A DNA stretch of 64,000 nucleotides from positions 27,103 to 91,102 of the forward strand of contig PXRK01000002.1 in NCBI GenBank assembly GCA_003021015.1, given 5' to 3'. Position 1 is the stretch's first letter, and each line of letters begins with the position of its first letter. This document shows positions 25,632 to 32,650 of this stretch, piece by piece. The notes beneath the pieces are model-generated. The model saw only the letters and a list, made by a program, of their open reading frames with translations. It was not told the DNA's origin and searched no databases. Source of the stretch: Halobacteriales archaeon QS_4_66_20. Lineage in GTDB: Archaea > Halobacteriota > Halobacteria > Halobacteriales > Haloarculaceae. The position numbers and the translations under genes are program-made.

Positions 25632-26702
25632 TTAAATTGCATTGCTGGTGAACTCCGTGTTCTCGATGAGGTCCCGGCGTCGATCCTCCATGCGCTCGCG
25701 GAGGCGCTGGCGCCGACGCTCGGGGTCGGCTTTGTCGTAGTGCTGTTCAATCGTCTTGACCGTCGCATTCACGCGCTCAGCGACATCCTCGGGCGGCCAC
25801 CCCTGGTTCAGCATGTAAGTGACCGCCCCGGTCCGGGTCGGATGCGGTGATCGGCTTGAGGGACACTTGCTACACTGCGTGTAATGGGTCCACTCGCAGG
25901 TAGCGTGGGACTTCCCGTGTGGGCAGTCTGTCCGCAGACAGGGCAACGTCGCCAAGTAACTCCACGTACGGACGGCACTTGACGAGGGGCGGCCCTGAAT
26001 CGTCGTCAGCAGCGGCTGTCGGCTGTGATCGTCAGTCGCATCGACTCGCTCGTGCCGAATGTAGTGAGCGATCGCATCGACGCTCTCCTGTTTGAGCGCG
26101 ACCGGCCGCTCGCCACCGCGCTTGTTCTTCAGCGGCGTCCCGGTGTCCGGCCGGTGCCGGAACTCGACGAACCGGTCACCGATGTAGAAATCCTGCAGGT
26201 CGAGTGCACGCAGCCCGCCCTGGCGTGCGCCGGTCGTCCACGCCAGCTCGAGGAACGCGTGCCGGCGCGACCCGTAGAGCGCGTCGTCCTCACGGAAGTG
26301 AGCGAGCATCGCCGTCGCCCGGTCACCGTGGAGCTTCACGTCACTGGATCGGTCCTCAGGGTCGAGATCGGGGATGTGGACGGCCGCTGCGAGCCCGGGC
26401 TCTGCGGCCCCGAGGTCTTCGAGGAACCGACAGAACATCTTGAGCGTCCACATCTCGCCCTCCAGGGTCACAGGCGAGATCTCGGCACTGCGTTTCTCGT
26501 AGTACCGATCCATGTCGTAGGGCTGCAACTCGCCGACGGTCTCAATGCCCTCGCTCTCACACCACTCGGCAAAGAGTTTCAGCCGGTAGAACCATCCCTC
26601 CATGCTCTCCTCGGTCGAATCGGCGGCCCGACGGCGGAGATACCGGTCTTTTGCCTTCCGGGGCTTGAGGTTGCTCGGGTCACGGTCGCGGTCACGACTC
26701 AC
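25632..26702 (-). CDS. Tyrosine recombinase (proviral integrase)
   Basis: 356 residues. An N-terminal SAM-like core-binding part (YRLKLFAEWCESEGIETVGEL) is followed by the catalytic domain. Arginine I is in TTGARQGGLRALDL (about 156), HPTR gives the H-x-x-R pair (about 286-289), and the nucleophile is in EQHYDKAD (about 321). A CxxxxC...C...C insertion (LRTDCPHGKSHATCEWTHYTQCSKC) before the HxxR may bind zinc. It lies just inside attL, so it very likely catalyses integration into tRNA-Pro. GTG start overlapping the upstream mini-gene by four bases; last gene of the early operon. Confidence 0.9.
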   Translation of the reverse strand: MSRDRDRDPSNLKPRKAKDRYLRRRAADSTEESMEGWFYRLKLFAEWCESEGIETVGELQPYDMDRYYEKRSAEISPVTLEGEMWTLKMFCRFLEDLGAAEPGLAAAVHIPDLDPEDRSSDVKLHGDRATAMLAHFREDDALYGSRRHAFLELAWTTGARQGGLRALDLQDFYIGDRFVEFRHRPDTGTPLKNKRGGERPVALKQESVDAIAHYIRHERVDATDDHSRQPLLTTIQGRPSSSAVRTWSYLATLPCLRTDCPHGKSHATCEWTHYTQCSKCPSSRSPHPTRTGAVTYMLNQGWPPEDVAERVNATVKTIEQHYDKADPERRRQRLRERMEDRRRDLIENTEFTSNAI

Positions 26703-26788
26703 GCCACACCACCCCCCGCATGCGGGTGGGGGAGACCAGCGGTGTTGAGGCCCCCGGATTCGGGTGGAGCGCGGTTACGCCGTGCCAT
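26699..26788 (-). CDS. 29-residue micro-protein with PHPHAGGG tail
   Basis: MARRNRAPPESGGLNTAGLP followed by HPHAGGGVA. It begins inside the end of the upstream gene and its TGA overlaps the integrase GTG. The C-terminal residues come from the element-specific GCATGC palindrome. Supported only by the overlap chain, and it may be a coupling frame rather than a functional protein. Confidence 0.4.
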   Translation of the reverse strand: MARRNRAPPESGGLNTAGLPHPHAGGGVA

Positions 26789-27038
26789 CTGCATCGTTAC
26801 CCTCCAGGTTGGCGACCCGTTCGAGCGCGAGGTAGATCGCCGCCAGCTCGTGCTTGTACAGTTTCGCATCGGCCCGCAGGTCCTTCTCGGAGGGGTCGAG
26901 TCCAGCGTGGCTCAGCAGACCTGCGAGCAGACCCTCGCGGGTCTGCTGCATGGCGACGTGCTCAATCTGCTCCTCGTGGGTCCACGAGCCGAACTCCGGT
27001 GGCCACTGATCGGTCGCCGGCTGTTGTTCCGTCCTCAC
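26775..27038 (-). CDS. Hypothetical proviral protein, 87 residues
   Basis: GTG start at 27038 overlapping the upstream stop (GTGA). Soluble and mostly helical, with WTHEEQIEHVAMQQTREGLLAGLLSHAG and LYKHELAAIYLALERVANLEG. No recognised family. It sits in the middle of the tightly overlapped early operon. Confidence 0.65.
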   Translation of the reverse strand: MRTEQQPATDQWPPEFGSWTHEEQIEHVAMQQTREGLLAGLLSHAGLDPSEKDLRADAKLYKHELAAIYLALERVANLEGNDADGTA

Positions 27039-27250
27039 CGCGACCCACCCCCCGCGTGCGGGTGGGGTTTCGAGGCGGCGTGATCAGCGAGCAACCTCTG
27101 AATGTGGTCGAGCACCCAGCCGGCGAGAATCCCGCCGAGAACGGCCCAGTGGGCCGCGAACTCAGCAGCCCAGACGACGGCGGTCGTCCCGGCCCACACG
27201 CCGAAAAACGCCAGCACCCACAGCCCGAACCAACGGTTGAGGTACGTCAC
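27035..27250 (-). CDS. Small two-helix membrane protein with HPHAGGG tail
   Basis: 71 residues from a GTG at 27250. Two hydrophobic segments (about 6-26 and 30-50, WFGLWVLAFFGVWAGTTAVV and a second helix) and a C-terminus PHPHAGGGSR coded by a copy of the proviral palindrome. The longer upstream frame (to 27340) is arginine-rich and rejected. It overlaps both neighbours by four bases. Function unknown. Confidence 0.6.
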   Translation of the reverse strand: MTYLNRWFGLWVLAFFGVWAGTTAVVWAAEFAAHWAVLGGILAGWVLDHIQRLLADHAASKPHPHAGGGSR

Positions 27251-27561
27251 GCCTCGATCGCCTCCCGAGAGCGGTCGACGCCGCCGAGTTCGCGGGCCTC
27301 GTGGCGGAGCTGATCGTCTGTCACGCGCCGGAACTGACACAACTCGTCGCCGTCAGCGGCGGTTTCGGTTTCGACGAGCGTCCGCGAGCGCACCTGCTGG
27401 GGCGGGTAGTGTGTCCGCTCGCCGTCCCAGGTGTCGACCCGCAGCCAGCCCTGCTCTGTGACCGTCGAATCACCGACAAACAACTCGGTCCCGTCGACGA
27501 GGGTCACGAACGCGGGCGTCCGGTACGTCTGGAGTTCGGACGGGTCCAGCGCCTCAAGCAT
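27247..27561 (-). CDS. Hypothetical proviral protein, 104 residues
   Basis: Starts MLEALDPSELQTYRTPAFVT. The beta-rich segment FVTLVDGTELFVGDSTVTEQGWLRVDTW followed by TVTE and ARELGG-type helices suggests a small SH3-like or barrel domain, but no family is recognised. The ATG at 27561 lies inside the end of the upstream mini-gene. Confidence 0.6.
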   Translation of the reverse strand: MLEALDPSELQTYRTPAFVTLVDGTELFVGDSTVTEQGWLRVDTWDGERTHYPPQQVRSRTLVETETAADGDELCQFRRVTDDQLRHEARELGGVDRSREAIEA

Positions 27562-27679
27562 CACGATCACCGTCCGATCCAAAGACCTCCCGCCACTGTG
27601 CAACCGACAGCGTAGCCGGCGTGTCGACGGCGACCATGGGCGTCCCAGCGCCCGCACTGGGGGTGCTCGCGGGGATCAT
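27554..27679 (-). CDS. 41-residue micro-protein of the early operon
   Basis: Starts MIPASTPSAGAGTP and ends QWREVFGSDGDRDA. Its ATG overlaps the upstream TGA by four bases and its end overlaps the next ATG by eight. No family recognised. The overlap pattern is its main support. Confidence 0.45.
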   Translation of the reverse strand: MIPASTPSAGAGTPMVAVDTPATLSVAQWREVFGSDGDRDA

Positions 27680-27936
27680 GCCTCAACCTCCGCGGGCTCC
27701 TCGCCCTCGATCGGCGGTTCTTCGCGCGGCAGGTGGCCGATCGCCTCTGCCTCGAAGGTGCGAACCGTCGCTGTGGACTCGCCGTCGTGTTTCAACCGGT
27801 CGTGTGTACCGGCTTTTATCTGGGCGTCACCCTCGTTGCGGTGCGGTCGGCTCCGCCAGTGGTCGTGATCCCGCGCGTCGGGGATCGCTGGACAGCCCGA
27901 ACACACTGCTTGATGGAACGTCTGTTGCTCGCTCAT
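27676..27936 (-). CDS. Hypothetical proviral protein, 86 residues, CxxC
   Basis: Starts MSEQQTFHQAVCSGCPAIPD. It contains one CSGC pair and histidines (DARDHDHWRSRPHRNE) that could complete a metal site, then an acidic, proline-rich tail. ATGA overlap with the clamp gene upstream. Confidence 0.55.
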   Translation of the reverse strand: MSEQQTFHQAVCSGCPAIPDARDHDHWRSRPHRNEGDAQIKAGTHDRLKHDGESTATVRTFEAEAIGHLPREEPPIEGEEPAEVEA

Positions 27937-28811
27937 TGGGATTCACTCTCGATTCGGGGAGCGACCATGAACGTCGCCGTAAAGCCCCACTCCACCCACT
28001 CCCCCCGGATGCGGGTGGGGAACTCGTCGCCGAACGACAGCGTCACGCGATCGGCCTTCGCGGCGTCGAGCGCGCCGATCGCGTCACTGAGGTAATCCAT
28101 CGAGAACACCGACCCGCGAGCACTGTCTGCACCGTTCTCCGACCACGCGGCCTCGGGGAACGCCACGGTGTCGACGAGCTCGTTGTCCTCGTTGAGCTGG
28201 CGCTCGCCGATCGGTTGACTCCCGATGATGAACGTCTCGCCGTCCCGCGAGAGCCACACGTGCTCGTTCAGCCGTTCGAGTCCGGCGATCGCGTCACCGA
28301 GCGCATCCACGTCGGGCGCGGCCATGTTCGGCAACTCGATGTCCGGCACGTCCGGCTCCTCGCGGATGGAATCGGGATCGATCGTGTAGAACTCGCTCAC
28401 CCGGCGCATGCGCTGGTTTGGACGCAGCGCGGCGGCCCGCAGCCGCGCCCGCTCCCCTTCGGGGAGAACATCGACCCGCACGGGGTCGTCCTGGCGCTTG
28501 CGCGCGAAGCGAACGGACTTGGCGAGGGTATCCAGCGGCAGCCCGATCGTGAGGCTGCCGGCGACTGCGTACGTCTCGAAACTCGACGCCGGCACCGACA
28601 GCGAGACGAGCCCGACGTTCGCCGGATCGACAGCGCGGATTTTCAGCCCATCGTCCTCCAGGTGGACGCGACACTCCTCGACGAGCGCCTGCGGAAGTTC
28701 CAGCAGCGACCGTAGCGGGTCGGCGCTGGTGACGATCGTCGCGTCGGCCTCGGCGGGCGCGTCGAAGCCGAGTTCGCGATCGCCGTCGTCCTGCTGGACG
28801 GCTTTACTCAT
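27933..28811 (-). CDS. PCNA-like DNA sliding clamp (viral)
   Basis: 292 residues. The stretch VTSADPLRSLLELPQALVEECRVHLEDDGLKIRAVDPANVGLVSLSVPA and VSFETYAV-like following residues match the PCNA N-terminal domain, and DPVRVDVLPEGERARLRAA and YTIDPDSIREEPDVPDIELPN its interdomain loop. Trimeric PCNA rings tether polymerases and nucleases to DNA. A clamp of its own suggests the virus redirects host replication. It is longer than host PCNA (about 245) because of an N-terminal extension and an insert. One palindrome copy lies inside it (28001-28020), read in frame as FPTRIRGEW. Confidence 0.85.
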   Translation of the reverse strand: MSKAVQQDDGDRELGFDAPAEADATIVTSADPLRSLLELPQALVEECRVHLEDDGLKIRAVDPANVGLVSLSVPASSFETYAVAGSLTIGLPLDTLAKSVRFARKRQDDPVRVDVLPEGERARLRAAALRPNQRMRRVSEFYTIDPDSIREEPDVPDIELPNMAAPDVDALGDAIAGLERLNEHVWLSRDGETFIIGSQPIGERQLNEDNELVDTVAFPEAAWSENGADSARGSVFSMDYLSDAIGALDAAKADRVTLSFGDEFPTRIRGEWVEWGFTATFMVAPRIESESQ

Positions 28812-29562
28812 CGGAACCACCCCCCGCGTCCGGGTGGGGGTCTTCCTGCCCACAGAGCCAGCAGCCACACGGCTCGAACGGCACGTCGGCGACCGTCTCG
28901 ATTGCTCCAGCGTCCTTGATCGCCGCGCGCATCTCGAAGGCCTGCTTGACGAGTTCGTCCCGCCGGTCGGGATCGAACGCGAACGTCCCATCCTCGGGCC
29001 ACGTCCGCACTTCCAGGTTCTTCTTGTTGATGTACACCACCTGCCCGGCCTCGGCGTCAAGCGCGTCCATGTACAGCGTGAGCTGATCGAGGTGGCGCTC
29101 GCTCGGCGGGTCGAACTTGTGCCACCCGCCGCGGGTCTTCCAGTCATAGACCACGCCGTCGTGGCCGTCGTACACGTCGGCGGTCCCGACGACCTCGACG
29201 ACCCCCGAGTTGCCGGGCCGCCGGTACTCCGCCTGGACGGGGTGCTCGGCGTGAACACCGGGGAACCGGCCGCCGAGTTCGGCCTCCAGCCACTCGTGGA
29301 CGAGCGTCCCGATCTGGAACACGCCCAGCGTCTCGGTGTCGTGATCTTCAAGCCCGAATTTCGAGATGGTGGCCTGCCGCGGACAGCGCGCGAGTTGGGA
29401 GGGATGGAACCGCACGGCGTTGCGCTCGGTGTGACTGTCGTCGTCGTTCGCGACGGCGAGCGTCCGCGCGAGCTGTTTCTCCCAGTCGATCGGCTCCGGT
29501 GCGCTGACCTCGTCGGTACGGAACTCCTCGAAATCGCCCAGGTCGTCGGAGGACTCGCTCAC
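28804..29562 (-). CDS. Cas4/RecB-like PD-(D/E)XK nuclease
   Basis: 252 residues from a GTG. ARCPRQA holds the first cysteine, GTLVHEWLE the motif-I helix, VVGTADVYDG the catalytic aspartate, DWKTRG the (D/E)xK motif, and PCGCWLC supplies three C-terminal cysteines. One N-terminal plus three C-terminal cysteines is the Cas4/AddB iron-sulfur layout. The C-terminus HPDAGGGSDE is coded by a palindrome copy. There are no CRISPR genes nearby, so a role in viral genome replication or end processing with the adjacent clamp is more likely. It overlaps the clamp gene by eight bases. Confidence 0.82.
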   Translation of the reverse strand: MSESSDDLGDFEEFRTDEVSAPEPIDWEKQLARTLAVANDDDSHTERNAVRFHPSQLARCPRQATISKFGLEDHDTETLGVFQIGTLVHEWLEAELGGRFPGVHAEHPVQAEYRRPGNSGVVEVVGTADVYDGHDGVVYDWKTRGGWHKFDPPSERHLDQLTLYMDALDAEAGQVVYINKKNLEVRTWPEDGTFAFDPDRRDELVKQAFEMRAAIKDAGAIETVADVPFEPCGCWLCGQEDPHPDAGGGSDE

Positions 29563-29732
29563 GCGGACTCACCTCCGACATGAATCGGAACAGCGAAACC
29601 GCCGACCTGAGCGCCACACTCGTCACAGTACAGGTCCTCGCACTGGTAGATCCCGTCGACGTAATTCCTGCTCTCAATGTCGACTTCCGAAACCTCCGAC
29701 CCGCAGCCGGGACAGCGGTCGGCGATCGTCAC
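29559..29732 (-). CDS. 57-residue double zinc-ribbon protein
   Basis: GTG start, MTIADRCPGCGSEVSEVD. CPGC and CDEC knuckles are about 30 residues apart, with a further C at 31 (YQCEDLYC). It overlaps both neighbouring genes by four bases. Probably a small nucleic-acid or protein adaptor; no family recognised. Confidence 0.65.
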   Translation of the reverse strand: MTIADRCPGCGSEVSEVDIESRNYVDGIYQCEDLYCDECGAQVGGFAVPIHVGGESA

Positions 29733-30109
29733 GCCTGCTCACCCCCCGCATCCGGGTGGTGGTCGTCGGGCAGGCGGGTGGCGATCTGCTCGCTGCTGTC
29801 GGCAAGGCTCAGCAGGTACACCTCGCCCAGCTCGCCCACGCGCTCGTCGGCGGCGGCGAGCCGCAACTGCTTGGCGGCCTGCCGGGCCCGGTTCGCGGGC
29901 GAGCCCGTCGCGGTGTCGACGGCCGGCTGTGCCTGTTCGTAGAGGTACGTCGCAACGGCGTCGATCGTCGCCACCTCCTCCTCAGCGAGCGCGGACGCGG
30001 CGGCGTCGGCCACGCCGTCGAGCAGCGCGGCGGCCGCGGCGTCACTGTCTGGTTTCTGTCCGAACGTCTGACCGGTGGCCTTATCGGCCTGCGTCTGTTG
30101 GTTGGTCAT
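29729..30109 (-). CDS. First gene of the early operon, helical acidic protein
   Basis: 126 residues starting MTNQQTQADKATGQTF, alanine-rich and predicted largely helical (DAAAAALLDGVADAAASALAEEEVATIDAVATYLYEQ). The C-terminus DDHHPDAGGEQA is coded by a diverged palindrome copy (29740-29760). No known family. As first gene it is closest to the operator region at 30248. Confidence 0.6.
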   Translation of the reverse strand: MTNQQTQADKATGQTFGQKPDSDAAAAALLDGVADAAASALAEEEVATIDAVATYLYEQAQPAVDTATGSPANRARQAAKQLRLAAADERVGELGEVYLLSLADSSEQIATRLPDDHHPDAGGEQA

Positions 30110-30310
30110 GGTCAGTGGGTGACCCACTGCGCGGCCCGCGGGAGATTGCATCCCGTGGCCGTCGCGTGATTTTTCCGTGCGTCGTGGTCTGTAGAGCCAC
30201 GCAGCGGGTCATATCTCACAGTGTTCTAGGCGCGGCTTACTTAACTGTTGTGCCAGAACAATAGATACTAAGGGTTGATTATTTACCCTGCGACAATCAA
30301 AACTGACTCA
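30110..30310. promoter_or_regulatory. Divergent control region between the early operon and regulator 1
   Basis: 201 bases without a gene. It contains the operator-like TTGTGCCAGAACAA and AT-rich boxes (TTATTTACC at 30279-30287). It must hold the leftward promoter of the 11-gene operon and the rightward promoter of the winged-helix gene. Confidence 0.6.
30248..30261. promoter_or_regulatory. Operator-like site O1
   Basis: TTGTGCCAGAACAA: a TTGT-N6-ACAA dyad. The same 14 bases occur at 30787-30800, and a variant at 30812-30825. Confidence 0.65.
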
Positions 30311-30571
30311 GTGAGCGACAAACCGGGGCCCGATCCGACTGCCACGCCTGAGGAAATTCTTAGAATCCTCAAAATGGCGTACCCTCCAGCACTTGGCACG
30401 TCGGATATTGCGGAGGAAATCGGCATTTCTCAACAGGCCACCCATAGGCACCTGAAACGGCTAGAGGAGGACGAACTCGTAGAATCCCGGAAGGTAGCCA
30501 GAGCGCGTATTTGGTGGCTTACAGACGAAGGGGAACGACGCGCGTCGTCTCATTCTGAAGATAGCCAGTAG
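30311..30571 (+). CDS. Winged-helix regulator 1
   Basis: 86 residues from a GTG at 30311 (MSDKPGPDPTATPEEILRIL). A helix-turn-helix is clear in TSDIAEEIGISQQATHRHLKRLEEDELV, followed by a wing (ARIWWLTDEGERRA). ArsR/MarR-size proviral repressor. It converges with regulator 2 and their 3' ends overlap by 22 bases. The N-terminal GPDP motif is shared with regulator 2. Probably binds the TTGT-N6-ACAA sites. Confidence 0.8.
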   Translation: MSDKPGPDPTATPEEILRILKMAYPPALGTSDIAEEIGISQQATHRHLKRLEEDELVESRKVARARIWWLTDEGERRASSHSEDSQ

Positions 30572-30768
30572 ATCATCACGCCGCCCGTTTTCACGCAATT
30601 GACCACTCCCTCCACCTCCAATTCCTTTAGGCGCTGACGGACACGCTCGCGGGACAGATCGACAGAGGGAGCTACATCTGAAACCGTGGCAAACGGATAA
30701 TCTGTTCCGGCGATCGCCTGGAGAAGCTCGTCGTCAGTGACCTCCGGGTCGGGGCCTCTCATAGCCAT
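30550..30768 (-). CDS. Winged-helix regulator 2
   Basis: 72 residues (MAMRGPDPEVTDDELLQAIA). HTH in FATVSDVAPSVDLSRERVRQRLKELEVEGVV and a wing GGVMIYWLSSE. An ATG at 30762 is an equally good start. Convergent and overlapping with regulator 1, so transcription of one may interfere with the other, which would suit a lysogeny switch. Confidence 0.75.
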   Translation of the reverse strand: MAMRGPDPEVTDDELLQAIAGTDYPFATVSDVAPSVDLSRERVRQRLKELEVEGVVNCVKTGGVMIYWLSSE

Positions 30769-30783
30769 TGTCTAAATGAGTAT

Positions 30784-30825
30784 CTATTGTGCCAGAACAA
30801 TAGTTTTATGGTTGTGGCATAACAA
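30784..30825. promoter_or_regulatory. Operator-like pair O2-O3 around a TATA box
   Basis: O2 is the 20-base palindrome with arms CTATTGT/ACAATAG (30784-30803). O3 is TTGTGGCATAACAA (30812-30825). The centres are about 25 bases apart, and TTTTATG between them is a plausible TATA box for the rightward genes from 30924. Confidence 0.65.
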
Positions 30826-30923
30826 CAGTTTTCGTAAGGAACGCCGGTCCTACGCGGGCAAAATTCAGGAAAATCGCCCGCCGCGCTGCAGACGCGACGG
30901 GCCGGGGTTCCGAGGTGAAACCC

Positions 30924-31376
30924 ATGCAAACCAACGACCTCGCGGACGAAAACGATTGTGGAACCGCCAGCCGACCACCGACCAGCGAAATCACGTCGAC
31001 GTTCTCCGAGACCAGCGACGGCGACGAGTGGACCGACCACCTGGACGTGATCGCCGTCGCCAGCCACAAGTGGGACCACCGATGCACCGAGTATGTCTAC
31101 GCCGACGCGGACGGCGACCTGACGATCCAGGCGCGGTACTACCACCACGGCGAGCTGGAACACGTCCACGAAGACACCTTCGATCTCGACGCCGACGAGA
31201 CGCCACTCGAGTACGCGCGACAGAGCTACGACCGCAACCCGCCGGGCTCGGTCACTGACGAATTCGAGCTGATGGTCGGGTGCGGGCGGCCGTTGTACCC
31301 GCGCTTGCGCGACCTCCGCGACCGCCTGCGTATCCGCGTCCGAAGCGCGCTCGCGGCCGCCCTCGGGGGTGCATAA
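30924..31376 (+). CDS. Hypothetical proviral protein, 150 residues
   Basis: Starts MQTNDLADENDCGTASRPP. The middle part (SHKWDHRCTEYVYADADGDLTIQARYYHHGELEHVHEDTF) is beta-rich with several histidines. No family recognised. First of three short rightward genes behind the O2-O3 promoter. Confidence 0.6.
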   Translation: MQTNDLADENDCGTASRPPTSEITSTFSETSDGDEWTDHLDVIAVASHKWDHRCTEYVYADADGDLTIQARYYHHGELEHVHEDTFDLDADETPLEYARQSYDRNPPGSVTDEFELMVGCGRPLYPRLRDLRDRLRIRVRSALAAALGGA

Positions 31377-31379
31377 TCC

Positions 31380-31577
31380 ATGTGCCCACAGACGCAGGCA
31401 GGCGAGCGCCAGCGCGTCCCCGTCGCGGGCGGCGTGCTCGTCTACGAGTCCCGCGCCCTCGGGCGCGAGTTGATCGGCTTCGAGGACGTGGAGAACTGGG
31501 ACGACCTCGCGGACGCAATCGCGGCTCGCGGCCACGGGCGCGGCGCGATCCACCATCTGCCGGAGCTGGATCAATGA
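31380..31577 (+). CDS. Hypothetical proviral protein, 65 residues
   Basis: MCPQTQAGERQRVPVAGGV..., acidic in the centre (GFEDVENWDDLADAI). Three bases after the preceding stop; its TGA overlaps the next ATG. No family recognised. Confidence 0.55.
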   Translation: MCPQTQAGERQRVPVAGGVLVYESRALGRELIGFEDVENWDDLADAIAARGHGRGAIHHLPELDQ

Positions 31578-31825
31578 GCCCCTGCACCGTCTCGACGCGC
31601 AAACGCGCCCGCAAATGCGCGGAGACGCTGGCCGTGCGCGAGCCCGTCGTCGCCGTCGACGTGCTCGAACCCCACGCCGACCCCACGGACTGCTGGACGC
31701 TGGACATGACGCTGGACACTCGCGGCGTCCCGCCGCAGGTGCTCGACGACCTCGGGAGCTACCAGGCCACGCTGCGGGACGCGAGCCCGCAGGGACGCGC
31801 CTGGACGGTTCTCGCAACACTGTAG
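31574..31825 (+). CDS. Hypothetical proviral protein, 83 residues
   Basis: MSPCTVSTRKRARKCAETLA... The start is set by the ATGA overlap; the longer frame from 31280 runs through the two upstream genes. Strand-like VVAVDVLEPH and WTLDMTLDTRGV. No family recognised. Confidence 0.55.
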   Translation: MSPCTVSTRKRARKCAETLAVREPVVAVDVLEPHADPTDCWTLDMTLDTRGVPPQVLDDLGSYQATLRDASPQGRAWTVLATL

Positions 31826-32062
31826 TCATCTGACGGTCGGCTCGCCGAACTGCCCTTTGTGGTCGGCCTCCGCACCGATGACCTCAACCCGATCCCGCGG
31901 CACCTCTGCACCCGTTTGTACGTTCCGAAGCGACCGGAACACGCTGCCACAGCTCCGACACTCAAAGAACCCGTCGACAACCCGCCAGTCTCGGTGCTCG
32001 TGTGGCGTCGGACAGACCCATTTCCATTTCTCCCGTTTGTTGGTGGTATTAATCCGATACAT
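31826..32062 (-). CDS. Zinc-ribbon protein, 78 residues
   Basis: MYRINTTNKREKWKWVCPTPHEHRDWRVVDGFF then ECRSCGSVF. One C-x2-C knuckle and an upstream C...H could bind one zinc ion. Its stop directly abuts the stop of the convergent gene. No family recognised. Confidence 0.6.
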   Translation of the reverse strand: MYRINTTNKREKWKWVCPTPHEHRDWRVVDGFFECRSCGSVFRSLRNVQTGAEVPRDRVEVIGAEADHKGQFGEPTVR

Positions 32063-32098
32063 TGCGACCCGAGACGATGGGGTGGGGGAAGATAAAGC

Positions 32099-32452
32099 TC
32101 AGCGGCCCCCGCACAGTGAAAGTGAAAAAGACCTCTCCGAATATACAGCGATCAACAACAGCGACTCCGCGCCGTCACTGTTACCCTGGTCGAGCATGGC
32201 GAGCGCCCCGAGAACCAAGGCAATCAGGATAATCCATTTCAGAGCGCCACCACTTTCCGACTCGCCACCACTCCCGCGCCCCTCACCGGCAGGATCGCCG
32301 TGCTTCTGCAACGCGGTACTCACCGTCGACTCGGACCACCCCGAAACCTCTGCAATCTCTTTCTGCTTCATATCGGGGTTACGCTCTGCGACCTCTAGCA
32401 CTTCTTGTTCGGCTTCTGTCGGCGCGTCCTCGAAGGCTTCTTCGAGCCCCAT
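32099..32452 (-). CDS. Membrane-linked HTH protein
   Basis: 117 residues from the ATG at 32452 (MGLEEAFEDAPTEAEQEVLE). An HTH (MKQKEIAEVSGWSESTVSTALQKHGD, about 29-54) is followed by a glycine/serine linker and one membrane helix (ALKWIILIALVLGALAML). This is a membrane-tethered DNA-binding layout. The upstream extension to 32488 is less likely. Confidence 0.65.
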   Translation of the reverse strand: MGLEEAFEDAPTEAEQEVLEVAERNPDMKQKEIAEVSGWSESTVSTALQKHGDPAGEGRGSGGESESGGALKWIILIALVLGALAMLDQGNSDGAESLLLIAVYSERSFSLSLCGGR

Positions 32453-32598
32453 CACCACCACGCTCCTGAACACAGAAGTACCTGGCAAGCGATACGACTA
32501 TCTGGACCCTCCCAGGGGACACTCTTCGTCGACATACGCGGCCAACCTAGCAACGAGTTGACTTGAACCCGCAGGACTGACTAAACCGACTGAAAATA

Positions 32599-32617
32599 CC
32601 CACCCGCATGCGGGTGG
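32599..32617. repeat. GCATGC palindrome copy, intergenic
   Basis: CCCACCCGCATGCGGGTGG, a perfect inverted repeat, in the 198-base gap 32453-32650. The rest of that gap shows no gene. Confidence 0.8.
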
Positions 32618-32650
32618 AAAAATAGTCATCCACTCAAGTTAATATATCTT

